Shown piece after piece: positions 19,893 to 28,768 of a DNA stretch of 64,000 nt. The position numbers were made by a program, and so were the translations under genes. How positions within the stretch are numbered: position 1 is the first letter of the stretch; every line of letters starts with the position of its first letter. The stretch is from the NCBI RefSeq assembly GCF_025506355.1, contig NZ_JANZYP010000026.1, positions 20,109-84,108 on the forward strand. The letters are read 5' to 3'. This DNA is from Sphaerisporangium corydalis (lineage in GTDB: Bacteria > Actinomycetota > Actinomycetes > Streptosporangiales > Streptosporangiaceae). The notes under the pieces are model-generated. The model ran no database searches. It was not told the DNA's origin and saw only the letters and a list, made by a program, of their open reading frames with translations.

Positions 19893-19925
19893 ATGTCGGA
19901 CATATACCTATAGCTCTCTAGAGAG
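19893..19925. promoter_or_regulatory. Palindromes in an AT-rich divergent promoter region
   Basis: ATGTC-G-GACAT (19893-19903) and the 12-bp palindrome CTCTCTAGAGAG (19914-19925) flank an AT-rich stretch containing TATAGG and TATATG on the minus strand. The region separates the TPR gene from the MFS gene, so it probably holds the TPR gene promoter and may bind a regulator. Confidence 0.35.
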
Positions 19926-20035
19926 GTCGGCATCGCCCCAGCGTGACCACGCTCCCCAGGGGCCCCGGGAGACCTCGCGGCGGGCCCGCGCGAAGGCGGT
20001 TGCCCCAACCCGCTGAACATTCATCGGGGATGGCC

Positions 20036-20041
20036 TAGGCT
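20036..20041 (+). promoter_or_regulatory. -10 element for a leaderless message
   Basis: TAGGCT ends 7 nt before an ATG at 20049, placing the transcript start at or next to that codon. CTGAAC 17 bp upstream is a weak -35. Confidence 0.5.
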
Positions 20042-20048
20042 GCCACGC

Positions 20049-20078
20049 ATGTTCAGCAGGCCAAGCCCCTTTGAGTAG
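20049..20078 (+). CDS. Nine-codon leader ORF before the MFS gene
   Basis: ATG to TAG encodes MFSRPSPFE and ends 3 nt before the ATG of the MFS gene. The leaderless -10 points to this ATG, and the MFS ATG has no Shine-Dalgarno sequence. Ribosomes therefore probably translate the leader first and re-initiate, as in known antibiotic-inducible leader peptides. The peptide sequence itself is not one I recognise. Confidence 0.45.
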   Translation: MFSRPSPFE

Positions 20079-20081
20079 CCG

Positions 20082-21692
20082 ATGACCCTTTTGGGCACTC
20101 GGCCGGGCGCCCGTGCCGGCGACACGCCCCCAGGCCGCCAGGCGAACCGGTGGTCGGTGCTCGCGCTGCTCTGCTCCAGCCTGCTGCTGATCGCCGTGGA
20201 CGCCACCGTCCTGCACATCGCCGTGCCCGCGCTCACCGCCGCTCTGGAGCCGTCGGCCGTCGAGCTGCTGTGGATCATCGACGTCTACTCGCTCGTCGTG
20301 GCCCCCCTGCTGGTCACCTTCGGCACGCTCGGCGACAGGTACGGCAAGCGGCGCTTCGTCCTGGCCGGGTACGTCGTCTTCGGGGTCGCCTCGCTGTCAG
20401 CGGCCTTCGCCGGCAGCCCGCCGGCCCTCATCGCCTCGCGCGCCCTCCTCGGCGTCGGCGGGGCGATGATCATGCCCGCCACGCTGTCGATCATCCGGCA
20501 GGTCTTCACCGACCGCCGTGAGCGCGCGGTCGCCCTCGGCGTCTGGAGCGCGGTCGCGGCCGGCGGCGCCGCCGTCGGCCCGCTGGTCGGCGGTGTCCTG
20601 GTCGAGCACTTCTGGTGGGGCGCGGTCTTCCTGATCAACGTCCCGCTGCTCGTCGTGGCGCTCCCGGTGGCCATGCGCCTGCTGCCCGACTCGCGCGGCG
20701 ACACCACCCACAGGTGGGACGCGCCGAGCGCGGTGCTGTCCACCCTCGGCATCCTGTTCCTGGCCTTCGGCCTGAAGGAGGCGGGCCACGGCGCGACGCT
20801 CGGGTCGCGCCCGGCGCTGGCCGTCCTGCTGACCGGCGCCGGCCTGCTCGTCTGGTTCACCGCCCGCCAGCGGCGGCTCGCCCACCCCCTGCTCGACGTC
20901 GGCCTGTTCGCCCGGCGCGGCTTCGCCATCGGCGTGGTGTGCGTGCTGCTGGCGGTCTTCGCGCTGGTCGGCCTGGAGCTGATGCTCGCCCAGTACCTCC
21001 AGCTCGTCCTCGGCGACAGCCCGCTGCGCGCCGGGGTGCGCATGCTGCCGCTGATGGTCGCCGCCATCGCGGGCGGCCTGTCCGCGGCCTGGCTGCTGCG
21101 GCGCCTCGGGCTGCGCGCGACCATGGCGGGCGGTCTGGCCCTGGCCGGGCTGTCCCTGGCGCCGACCGCCGCCTGGGGCGCCGAGCAGCACCCCCTGATG
21201 CTGTGCCTGTGCTTCGCGGGCATCGGCTTCGGCGTCGAGGTCGCGCTGCTCGCCGCCTCCGACACGATCATGGCGTCGGTGCCCGAGTCGCGGGCCGGCG
21301 GAGCCGCCGCCATCGAGGAGACGGCCTACGAGCTGGGCGCCGGGCTCGGCGTGGCCGTGCTCGGCACGATCACCACCATCGTGTACGCCCCGTCGGTGGG
21401 CGCCGTGGCCGGCATCGGGGCCGGGGCGATGGGGCAGGCGCGGGAGTCGCTCGCCTCCGCCGCGCACGTCGCCGGCGTGGTGGGCGGGCCGGCCGGCGAC
21501 GCCCTGATGGACTCCGCGCGCGCCGCGTTCGTCACGGCCCTGCACTCTGCCGTGCTGGTCAGCGTCGCGCTCCTGGCCCTCACCGCGCTGGCCGCCGGCC
21601 TGCTGCTGCCGCGGCGCGACACCGGGCAGGCGGCCGAATCCGAACGGCTCGGCGTCCATCCGGACGGCGCGCCCGCCACCACGAGTGCATGA
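20082..21692 (+). CDS. MFS drug exporter, DHA2 (EmrB/QacA) family
   Basis: A 536-residue, 14-helix proton-coupled exporter in the cytoplasmic membrane. The motif LGDRYGKRRFVLAGYVVFG lies after helix 2, and RALLGVGGAMIMPATLSII and GVWSAVAAGGAAVGPLVGG mark helices 4 and 5 (motif C). QacA/EmrB relatives export lipophilic cations or antibiotics; the substrate is not deducible. Translation is probably coupled to the nine-codon leader. No regulator gene adjoins; the divergent neighbour is the TPR membrane protein. Confidence 0.92.
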   Translation: MTLLGTRPGARAGDTPPGRQANRWSVLALLCSSLLLIAVDATVLHIAVPALTAALEPSAVELLWIIDVYSLVVAPLLVTFGTLGDRYGKRRFVLAGYVVFGVASLSAAFAGSPPALIASRALLGVGGAMIMPATLSIIRQVFTDRRERAVALGVWSAVAAGGAAVGPLVGGVLVEHFWWGAVFLINVPLLVVALPVAMRLLPDSRGDTTHRWDAPSAVLSTLGILFLAFGLKEAGHGATLGSRPALAVLLTGAGLLVWFTARQRRLAHPLLDVGLFARRGFAIGVVCVLLAVFALVGLELMLAQYLQLVLGDSPLRAGVRMLPLMVAAIAGGLSAAWLLRRLGLRATMAGGLALAGLSLAPTAAWGAEQHPLMLCLCFAGIGFGVEVALLAASDTIMASVPESRAGGAAAIEETAYELGAGLGVAVLGTITTIVYAPSVGAVAGIGAGAMGQARESLASAAHVAGVVGGPAGDALMDSARAAFVTALHSAVLVSVALLALTALAAGLLLPRRDTGQAAESERLGVHPDGAPATTSA

Positions 21693-21743
21693 CGTGAGCG
21701 ATACAGGGCAATTGTCTGTGCAAGGCAGACCGACCCCGAAAGA

Positions 21744-22538
21744 ATGGCTACCGTGAGACGAACCTTTACGGATCTCGCTTCGCTGGCCGCCCGGCTGGGC
21801 GTCGGCGGGATCTTCTTCGCCAACGGCTGGCACAAGCTCGAGTTCGGGCTGACCGCGACGAGCGAGCAGTTCGCGAAGATGGGCGCCCCCGGGCCGGGCA
21901 TCTGGGCCCCCACCACCATGCTGGTCGAGCTCATCGGAGGGGCCCTGCTGGTCGCGGGCCTGGCCGTGCCCGCCTGCGGGCTCATCCTGTTCGCCGAGGC
22001 GCTGGCGGTGTTCACCCTGGTGAGCGGGGACACCGGCCTGCCGCTGACCGGCGGCGACATCAACCTCATCGTCGCGCTCGGCGCCGCGTCGGTGCTGCTG
22101 GCCGTCGTCGGGGCCGGCCGCCTGTCGATCGACCACCTCGTGGTGATCCGGCGCCGGGAGGCCGACGCCGCCGACGAGATGGCCGCCGACGCGGAGGCGG
22201 ACGACGTCATCTCCTCCTGGCGCGAGACCACGCGCACGACCCCCGCGTCCCCGGACACCGGGTCCAAGGACGCCGCTCCCAAGGACGCCGTACGCGACGC
22301 GGACGGCACCAGCGCGAAGGGCCCGGTCACCTTCCCGCAGAAGAAGGCGGAAGCCGAAGAGACGGCCGAGGTCACCGCGCCGCGCAAGACGACCCGCCCG
22401 CGCCGGCCGTCCAAGCCCTCGGACGAACCGGAGGGCACCGCCACGCGGTCGCCGATGGACGCGCCGCCCGTGCCCGCCGACAAGCGCGACCGCCTCGTGG
22501 CCGGCGGGCGCAAGACCACCGCACCCGACGCCGAATAG
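21744..22538 (+). CDS. DoxX family membrane protein with charged tail
   Basis: A 264-residue protein. The first 140 residues form the four-helix DoxX fold (ARLGVGGIFFANGWHKLEFG; MLVELIGGALLVAGL). The remaining 120 residues are hydrophilic, Lys/Pro/Asp-rich and probably disordered in the cytoplasm. DoxX proteins are linked to redox and thiol stress in actinobacteria, but the biochemical role is unsettled. ATG at 21744 is used; GTG at 21753 would remove three residues. It is 51 bp downstream of the MFS gene and could share its transcript. Confidence 0.85.
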   Translation: MATVRRTFTDLASLAARLGVGGIFFANGWHKLEFGLTATSEQFAKMGAPGPGIWAPTTMLVELIGGALLVAGLAVPACGLILFAEALAVFTLVSGDTGLPLTGGDINLIVALGAASVLLAVVGAGRLSIDHLVVIRRREADAADEMAADAEADDVISSWRETTRTTPASPDTGSKDAAPKDAVRDADGTSAKGPVTFPQKKAEAEETAEVTAPRKTTRPRRPSKPSDEPEGTATRSPMDAPPVPADKRDRLVAGGRKTTAPDAE

Positions 22539-22562
22539 CCCGGGCGCGGCACCCCGGCGGTC

Positions 22563-22600
22563 CCGGGCACGGCCGCCGCCCGCTCACTCTCCGTGCCCGG
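22563..22600 (+). terminator. Hairpin after the DoxX gene
   Basis: CCGGGCACGG (22563-22572) pairs perfectly with CCGTGCCCGG (22591-22600) across an 18-nt loop, 24 nt after the stop codon. Confidence 0.5.
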
Positions 22601-22658
22601 ATTCCGGCCTTGAAGATCCGTCCCAGGGCGCACGACACCCTCGAACCGACAACTTAAT

Positions 22659-22670
22659 TTGTCTTGACAA
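22659..22670 (+). promoter_or_regulatory. Promoter/operator candidate for the RibD-C reductase gene
   Basis: TTGTC-TT-GACAA is a short perfect palindrome that contains TTGACA (22664-22669) in an AT-rich pocket. A -35 element covered by an operator is plausible; the matching -10 is poor, so this is tentative. Confidence 0.35.
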
Positions 22671-22789
22671 TCAGCACGCTCGGTGGAAACGTGGAAAGCG
22701 TATTCGGCGGACGGCCGCACGAAAGGCGGTTCGCGGAACACGGCGGGCGATCCACCAGGGACCGCCCGGGCGACTCACGAGGAGGCTTC

Positions 22790-23359
22790 ATGCGGAAGGT
22801 TATCGTGTCCTTGTTCGCGACGCTCGATGGCTACGCCACCGGCCCGAATGAGACGATGAATTGGGTAACCGACAATTTCGGGGAGGACACGGCAAAATAC
22901 GCACATGACCAGCTCTTCGCCTCAGACCTCCTCATTCTCGGCCGGGTGACGTACGACATCATGGCGGGCTCCTGGCCGACCATGTCGGACGACGTCGGTT
23001 TCGCGGACCGGATGAACGGCCTGCCGAAGGTGGTCTTTTCCAGAACGCTGAAAGAGCCGCTCTCCTGGAACAACGCGACCGTCGCCGAGCACGAGGTCTC
23101 CGAGGAAATCCGCCGGCTGAGGAAAGAGCCCGGCCAGGACATCCTCGTTTACGGCAGCCTCTCCATCGTCCGGGAACTGATGCGGCTCGGCCTGGTCGAC
23201 CGCTTCCGCCTGTGGCTGCATCCCGTCACCCTGGGTGACAGCGGGCTGAGCCCGATCTTCGACGGGTACGACACGGGCGACCTCAAGCTCATGGACTCCA
23301 CGGTCCTGTCCTCGGGCGTCGTGATCCTCGACTACGAGCCGGTCACCACCGCCGGCTGA
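22790..23359 (+). CDS. RibD C-terminal/dihydrofolate reductase fold protein
   Basis: A 189-residue cytosolic protein of the RibD-C (DHFR-like) family, which binds NAD(P)H and reduces unknown substrates. It begins KVIVSLFATLDGYATGPN and has LLILGRVTYDIMAGSWP, PKVVFSRTL and DILVYGSLSIVRELMRLGLVD, all standard family blocks. ATG at 22790 has the strong site ACGAGGAGG with 4-5 nt spacing; a longer frame from 22664 runs through the promoter region. It stands alone, bounded by hairpins on both sides. Confidence 0.9.
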   Translation: MRKVIVSLFATLDGYATGPNETMNWVTDNFGEDTAKYAHDQLFASDLLILGRVTYDIMAGSWPTMSDDVGFADRMNGLPKVVFSRTLKEPLSWNNATVAEHEVSEEIRRLRKEPGQDILVYGSLSIVRELMRLGLVDRFRLWLHPVTLGDSGLSPIFDGYDTGDLKLMDSTVLSSGVVILDYEPVTTAG

Positions 23360-23384
23360 CCGGCGGCCGGCAGGTACGGCGCGA

Positions 23385-23407
23385 GCGGCCCTCAGGGTGA
23401 GGGCCGC
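23385..23407 (+). terminator. Hairpin after the RibD-C reductase gene
   Basis: GCGGCCCTCA-GGG-TGAGGGCCGC, a perfect 10-bp stem with a 3-nt loop, 25 nt past the stop codon. Confidence 0.65.
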
Positions 23408-23482
23408 CCCGCGCGGCGGGAACACTTCCGCCCGACGCGAACCGATACCCCTATTTCCGGATCGGACCACAAAGATGGGCAC

Positions 23483-24658
23483 ATGCGCCTGCCCAGCTGG
23501 TTCGCGGAGAGCGTCGCGCCCGTCTCCCCCGATCAAGAGCTCCGCGTCTCCACGCTCGAGCTGTTCTTCGACCTCGTCTTCGTCTTCGTGGTCACCCAGC
23601 TCACCACACTGCTGGTGGACGGGTTCGCCGACGGCGCCGAGGCGCACGGCAGCCCGGCCGAGGGCGCTTTGCGGGTCCTGCTGGTGTTCGGCGTCATCTG
23701 GTGGATGTACTCGGGGTACGCCTGGCTGACCAACGCGATCCCGCCGAGCCGTCCCGCCCGCCGGGTGCTCATCCTGCTGGGCATGGCCGGGTTCCTCATC
23801 ATGGCGCTGGCCATCCCCACGGCCTTCGACGGCGGCGGCTGGGCCTTCGCGCTCGGCTACCTGATCATCGTGCTGGTCCACTCGGGGCTGTACTTCCAGG
23901 CCACCGCCTCGTTCGTCCGCGTGGTGCCGTTCAACCTGGCGGCCACGGCGCTGTTGTTCGCCGCCGGCCTGGTCGACGGCCCCCTGATCTACCTGCTGTG
24001 GGCGGTGGCCATGGTGCTGCTCTGGGGCAGCCCGTACTTCATCGGGCAGAAGGGCTTCTCGCTGCATCCGGCGCACATCGTCGAGCGGCACGGCCTGCTG
24101 GTGATCGTCGCGCTCGGCGAGTCGGTCGTGGCCATCGGCATCGGGGCGCACGGCCAGGTCGACCCCGGGCTGCTGCTCGCGGCCACCCTCGGGCTGGCCC
24201 TCGCGGCGTGCCTGTGGTGGAGCTACTTCGGCCGCGATGACGACGTGGCCGCCGAGCACGCCCTCCTGCGCGCCGAGGTGGTGCGCCGCACCCGGCTCAT
24301 CCTCGGCGCCTACTTCTACGCCCACATACCGCTGCTGCTCGGGATCGTCGGCGTCGCGGCGGGGGTGAAGAAGGCGCTCGGCCACCCCCTCGACCACATG
24401 CACCTTGCCCCGGCCATCGCCCTGGCCCTCGGCGTCACGCTCTACCTGGCGGGCGACACGCTGTACCGCAGGGTCCTCGGCCTGACCGCGCGCCCCCTCC
24501 GCCTCGCGGTCGCCGTCCTGGCCCCCGTCACGATCGTGCTGGGCCTGTGGGCCGCCGTCGCCCAGCTCGCGGCCCTCGTCGTCCTGTTCGCCGCCGCCCT
24601 GGCGGCCGAGCACCGCCGGACCCAGGCCGTCCCCGCCGAAGGACAGGTGACGGCCTGA
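23483..24658 (+). CDS. Low temperature requirement protein A (LtrA) family membrane protein
   Basis: A 391-residue polytopic membrane protein. It has the family opening VSTLELFFDLVFVFVVTQL, later FSLHPAHIVERHGLLVIVALGESVVAIG, and about ten or eleven hydrophobic helices. LtrA was named from Listeria growth at low temperature; its activity is unknown. Start ATG at 23483 gives the usual short cytoplasmic lead. The 3' end faces the LacI gene only 4 bp away, with no visible terminator between them. Confidence 0.9.
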   Translation: MRLPSWFAESVAPVSPDQELRVSTLELFFDLVFVFVVTQLTTLLVDGFADGAEAHGSPAEGALRVLLVFGVIWWMYSGYAWLTNAIPPSRPARRVLILLGMAGFLIMALAIPTAFDGGGWAFALGYLIIVLVHSGLYFQATASFVRVVPFNLAATALLFAAGLVDGPLIYLLWAVAMVLLWGSPYFIGQKGFSLHPAHIVERHGLLVIVALGESVVAIGIGAHGQVDPGLLLAATLGLALAACLWWSYFGRDDDVAAEHALLRAEVVRRTRLILGAYFYAHIPLLLGIVGVAAGVKKALGHPLDHMHLAPAIALALGVTLYLAGDTLYRRVLGLTARPLRLAVAVLAPVTIVLGLWAAVAQLAALVVLFAAALAAEHRRTQAVPAEGQVTA

Positions 24659-24662
24659 GCGG

Positions 24663-25670
24663 TCAGCGGCCCCTGGTGCTCTGCCGGATGGCGAGACGCG
24701 GTTCGAGCAGCGTCGAGTCGGGGACCGCGACACCCTCCAGCTTGGCCATCAGCAGCCGCACGGCCTGGTAGCCGACGTCGGCGGCCGGGATGAGCACCGA
24801 CGTCAGCGGCGGGCTGGCCCGCTCGGCCACGTCGTCGGGGCAGATGGCCATCACCGACACGTCCTCGGGCACCCGCCTGCCCAGCACCCGCAGGGCGCCC
24901 AGCACGTGCCCGGTCGCCGCCTCGTTGTGCACGACCAGCCCCGACAGCCCCGGATGCCGCTCCAGCAGGTCCCTGACGGTCGCGCACACCTCGTCGAACC
25001 CCTCCTCGCAGGGCGAGGCGATCGTCGTCACACCGTGCGTCCTGCCCGCCTCGACGAAGCCCTCCATGGTCCGCTCGGCGTACCCGGTGCCGCGCTTGTA
25101 GACGACGTTCGGCGCGCCGAGCAGCGCGATCTCCCGGTGGCCGAGCGAGGCGAGGTGGTCGGCGCAGGCGGCGCCCGCGCGGGCGAAGTCGAGGTCCACG
25201 CAGGTCAGCCCGGAGGCGTCCGCGGGGAACCCGATCAGCACGCTCGGCTCCCCGAGCTCGCGCAGCAGCGGCACGCGCGGGTCGTGGATCTCCACGTCCA
25301 TCAGCACCATGCCGTCCACCAGGGCGCTCGCGGCGACCCGGCGGAGCCCGTCCGGCCCCTCGTCGGCGGTCATCAGCAGCACATCGTGGTCGAACTGCCG
25401 CGCCGTGGTCACCACCGAGGTGGCGAACTGCATCAGGACGGGCAGGTGCATGCCCGCCCGCAGCGGCAGGACCAGCGCGATCACGTTCGACCGCTTGCTG
25501 GCGAGCGCACGCGCGCCCGCGTTCGGGTGGTAGCCGAGCGCGCGCACGCTGCGCATCACGCGCTGGCTGGTGGTCGCGGAGATCGCCCGCTTGCCGCTCA
25601 GCACGTACGACACGGTGCTCACCGCGACGCCCGCGTGCTTGGCGACGTCGGTGATGGTGACCGTTCTCAA
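24663..25670 (-). CDS. LacI family transcriptional regulator
   Basis: Sugar-responsive repressor of 335 residues. The helix-turn-helix and hinge occupy residues about 4-55 (ITDVAKHAGVAVSTVSYVLSG), followed by a periplasmic-binding-protein-like effector domain. The TTG start overlaps the GH3 stop codon as TTGA, so the protein is made by coupled translation in the GH3 operon. The AAGCGCTT-centred palindromes upstream of GH3 are the natural operator type for this family, so autoregulation with GH3 is likely. Confidence 0.92.
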   Translation of the reverse strand: MRTVTITDVAKHAGVAVSTVSYVLSGKRAISATTSQRVMRSVRALGYHPNAGARALASKRSNVIALVLPLRAGMHLPVLMQFATSVVTTARQFDHDVLLMTADEGPDGLRRVAASALVDGMVLMDVEIHDPRVPLLRELGEPSVLIGFPADASGLTCVDLDFARAGAACADHLASLGHREIALLGAPNVVYKRGTGYAERTMEGFVEAGRTHGVTTIASPCEEGFDEVCATVRDLLERHPGLSGLVVHNEAATGHVLGALRVLGRRVPEDVSVMAICPDDVAERASPPLTSVLIPAADVGYQAVRLLMAKLEGVAVPDSTLLEPRLAIRQSTRGR

Positions 25671-28555
25671 CGAGCGCCCCCCGTGACTCCGTGCGCGGCC
25701 TCCCGCGCGGGCGCCGTCTCCGGCGCGACCGGCACGGCGGCCACCGGCGTGAACTCCAGCCGGCTCACCGTGACCCCCGCGTTCTCGAAGACGACGTACA
25801 GATCATGCGTTCCGGCGGCGCCGGCGAGCGGGCAGCCGACGGTCACGAGATCGTACCGGTCCATCGACGGCGCCACCGAGACCGCGCCGACGACCGTGCC
25901 GAAGAGCGGGTCGCCGAGCCGCAGGGTCAGCACGCCGCCCTCGCTGCTGGCGACCGTCAGCGCGCACGACGCGGCGCCGTCCAGGAAGCCCACCTCCCGG
26001 AAGGCGATCCACCCGCCGGCGTCGGTCCCCCGGACCGCGTCGCCGGCCGCTCTCGCGGCGTCGCACAGCACGATTCCGTCGTACTCGTCGTTGTCGGCCG
26101 CGTCCAGAGGGCGGGCGTAGGGATCGCGGGCGGGGACGCGCTCGCCGGCCACCGTGAAGCGCGCGCTCAGCCGGATGTCGCGGGCCGACCGGCCCACCTG
26201 CACCTTGTGCGGCGCCTCCTCCACGACGAACCTGCCCCGTGTGACGTCCCAGAACGCCAGGTCCTCGATGTCCACGGCCATGGTCACCACCCGGCTCTCC
26301 CCGGGGGCGAGCCGCACGCGCTCGAAGCCCCTGAGCTGGCGCAACGGCTGCTTGACCCGCGAGCGCCGCTGGTGGGTGTAGAGCTGGACGACCTCGCTGC
26401 CCGGCCGCTCCCCGGTGTTGGCGACGGTGACCCGCACCGTCAGGACGTCGCCCGGCCCGGCGGTCGTGTGCGAGAGCGACAGGTCGGAGTAGGTGAACCG
26501 GGTGTAGCTGAGGCCGTGGCCGAAGGGGTACAGAGGGGTGCCCCGGTAGTACAGGTAGGTCGAGTCGGTGGCGATGATGTCGTAGTCGAACAGGTCGGGC
26601 AGCTCGCGCGCCGAGCGGTACCACGTCTGGGTCAGCCGGCCTCCGGGGTCCTCGTCGCCGAACAGCACCCCGGCGAGCGCGTGGCCGTACTCCTGGCCGC
26701 CGTGCGAGGACCACAGGATGGCGGGCACGTTGTCCTCGGCCCAGGTCACCGCGAACGGGTAGCCGCTGCTGATGACCAGCACGGTGGCGGGATTGGCCGC
26801 GTGCACGGCCCGCAGCAGCGCCTCCTGGGCCGGCGGCAGCCCGAGGCCGGTCCTGTCCTCGGTCTCCCTGCCGTTGACCAGCGGGTGGTCCCCGGCGACC
26901 ACGATGGCGACGTCGGCGCCCGCGGCCAGCTCGGCGGCGGCCTGGGCGCCGCTCTCGACCAGCTCCATGGTCAGGACGGCCGCCGCGTCCGGGTCGCCGG
27001 TCAGCCGCAGCGTCCCGTCCACCAGCCCGACGTGGTGGCCGGTGGAGATGTGGCGCAGGACCACGGTCCCTCGGGGCCGCTCGTCCAGGCGGAAGGTCTG
27101 GCGCACCTCCCAGCCGTTCGGGCCGGGCTGGTCGTTCACCAGCACCCCGTCGTCGCCCGCGGTCACGTACCTGCCGTTGGCGACCGCACGCAGGGCGTAC
27201 GCGCCGCCGCCCCAGTCGAACAGGTCGAACCACGTGAGCCTCGGATCGGGGGCGGCGCCCACCGCCAGGGGCGCGCCGCCGAAGTCCTGCCCGGCCGTCA
27301 CCAGGCCGCCGGGCGCGTGCAGGGCGACCCGGTCGACGCCTTCATGGAACTCCGTCACGCACCGCTCGGCGAGCCCGGCGTGCGCCGTCACCGCGTACGG
27401 CAGGGTGCCGCTGTACCAGTCCTCCATGAGGGTGTCGGCGAGCGGCCCGATGACCGCGACCCGGGAGGGCTCGCCCAGCGGCAGGATGCCGTCGTTCTTC
27501 AGCAGCACGATCGACTGCGCGGCGGCCCGCCGCGCCAGCGCCTGGTGCTCGGGACGGTTGACGACCGCCTCGGTGATGTCGTCATAGGGCGTGCCGGGGT
27601 CGAACTCGCCGAGCCGGAAGCGGATCGCCAGCGCGTGGCGGGCGGCGGTGTCGACGTCGGCCTCGGTCAGCAGGCCGCGGTCCAGCGCGGTCCGCAGGTG
27701 GCGCAGCGTGTCCCCCGGCCGGTCGTCGTCCTGGGTGAAGCTGTCGAGCCCCGCCCTGACGGCGGCGGCGCAGGCCTCGGCGGGGTCGGCGTAGTAGGCC
27801 TGGGAGCCGGTCAGGTTCGCGGGCGCGTGGGCGTCGCTGACCACCAGCAGGTCCTCGTCGGTCCACGACCGCACGACGTCGTTGATCAGCGGGCTCAGCG
27901 TCGCGGGGCGGCCGTTGACCAGGTTGTAGGACGGCATCAGGGAGACGGCGGCGCCGGCCGCGATCGCCGGGCGGAACGCCTTCAGCTCGTACTCGTGCAG
28001 CACCCTGGGCGGCAGGTTGCTGGAGGTGACGCACCGGTCGGACTCGTTGTTGTACGCCAGGAAGTGCTTGAGCGTGGGCGCGGTCTTGAGCGTCGGGTGG
28101 TCGCCGCGCAGTCCCCTAGCGTAGGCGGTGCCCATCACGCCGGTCAGCCACGGGTCCTCGGAGTACCCCTCCTCGTTGCGCCCCCACCGGGGGTCGCGCA
28201 GCGGGTTCACCACGGGGGCCCAGACGTTGAGCCCGGCGGCCGCGGGGTCCTTGCGGTGGAACGCCACGACCTCGTCGCCGGTGGCCGCGCCGACGCTCCG
28301 CACCAGGTCGGGGTCCCAGGTGCTCGCCAGCCCGATCGCCTGGGGGAAGACGGTCGCGGGCCCGAGCCACGCCGGGCCGTGCAGGGCCTCGGTGCCGGTG
28401 CGGAAGGCGCCGATCCCGAGGCGGGGCACCGCCGCCTGGTACTGGTGCAGCAGGCCGAGCTTCTCCTCGACGGTGAGCCGGCCGAGCAGGTCGGCGATCC
28501 GGGCCGCGATCGGCCGGCCGGGGTCGCGGAAGGTGCCGGGCACCGGTTCGTTCAT
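25667..28555 (-). CDS. Cytosolic glycoside hydrolase family 3 enzyme
   Basis: Beta-glucosidase or beta-xylosidase type GH3 of 962 residues without a signal peptide. The N-terminal barrel has the substrate-binding block KHFLAYNNESDR and the nucleophile region LLVVSDAHAPANLTG. The second domain runs to a fibronectin-III-like part (FGHGLSYTRFTYSDL). Where many GH3 enzymes carry PA14, residues about 400-540 instead look like a beta-trefoil/fascin-like insert (YALRAVANGRYVTAGDDG). A CBM6-like beta domain closes the protein. It probably cleaves imported oligosaccharides. The lacI gene is coupled downstream. Confidence 0.93.
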   Translation of the reverse strand: MNEPVPGTFRDPGRPIAARIADLLGRLTVEEKLGLLHQYQAAVPRLGIGAFRTGTEALHGPAWLGPATVFPQAIGLASTWDPDLVRSVGAATGDEVVAFHRKDPAAAGLNVWAPVVNPLRDPRWGRNEEGYSEDPWLTGVMGTAYARGLRGDHPTLKTAPTLKHFLAYNNESDRCVTSSNLPPRVLHEYELKAFRPAIAAGAAVSLMPSYNLVNGRPATLSPLINDVVRSWTDEDLLVVSDAHAPANLTGSQAYYADPAEACAAAVRAGLDSFTQDDDRPGDTLRHLRTALDRGLLTEADVDTAARHALAIRFRLGEFDPGTPYDDITEAVVNRPEHQALARRAAAQSIVLLKNDGILPLGEPSRVAVIGPLADTLMEDWYSGTLPYAVTAHAGLAERCVTEFHEGVDRVALHAPGGLVTAGQDFGGAPLAVGAAPDPRLTWFDLFDWGGGAYALRAVANGRYVTAGDDGVLVNDQPGPNGWEVRQTFRLDERPRGTVVLRHISTGHHVGLVDGTLRLTGDPDAAAVLTMELVESGAQAAAELAAGADVAIVVAGDHPLVNGRETEDRTGLGLPPAQEALLRAVHAANPATVLVISSGYPFAVTWAEDNVPAILWSSHGGQEYGHALAGVLFGDEDPGGRLTQTWYRSARELPDLFDYDIIATDSTYLYYRGTPLYPFGHGLSYTRFTYSDLSLSHTTAGPGDVLTVRVTVANTGERPGSEVVQLYTHQRRSRVKQPLRQLRGFERVRLAPGESRVVTMAVDIEDLAFWDVTRGRFVVEEAPHKVQVGRSARDIRLSARFTVAGERVPARDPYARPLDAADNDEYDGIVLCDAARAAGDAVRGTDAGGWIAFREVGFLDGAASCALTVASSEGGVLTLRLGDPLFGTVVGAVSVAPSMDRYDLVTVGCPLAGAAGTHDLYVVFENAGVTVSRLEFTPVAAVPVAPETAPAREAAHGVTGGAR

Positions 28556-28587
28556 CTGGGAACCATCCTTCGCTCACCGGGGGGCGT

Positions 28588-28682
28588 ATCGAAGCGCGTC
28601 GACGTCGAGCGTCTCTGGGCCGTCGAAGCGCTTCGACGCTTCTGACGTGCGAGAGGCTGTCGAAGCGCTTCGACGGTGTATA
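28588..28682 (-). promoter_or_regulatory. LacI operators and promoter of the GH3-lacI operon
   Basis: Two perfect copies of GTCGAAGCGCTTCGAC (28622-28637 and 28659-28674) and a one-mismatch copy (28588-28603) lie upstream of GH3. Their starts are 34 and 37 bp apart, roughly on one helix face. A -10-like TATACA (28682-28677, minus strand) sits just upstream of the distal copy, so that site would cover the transcription start. Confidence 0.8.
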
Positions 28683-28768
28683 CGAAGATTTCAGCGGTGT
28701 TACATCCGGGGTTCTCCAGAAGAGTGCCGCTTTGCGGGCCTCGGGTCAAGAGCCCTTTTCGTACCCGG

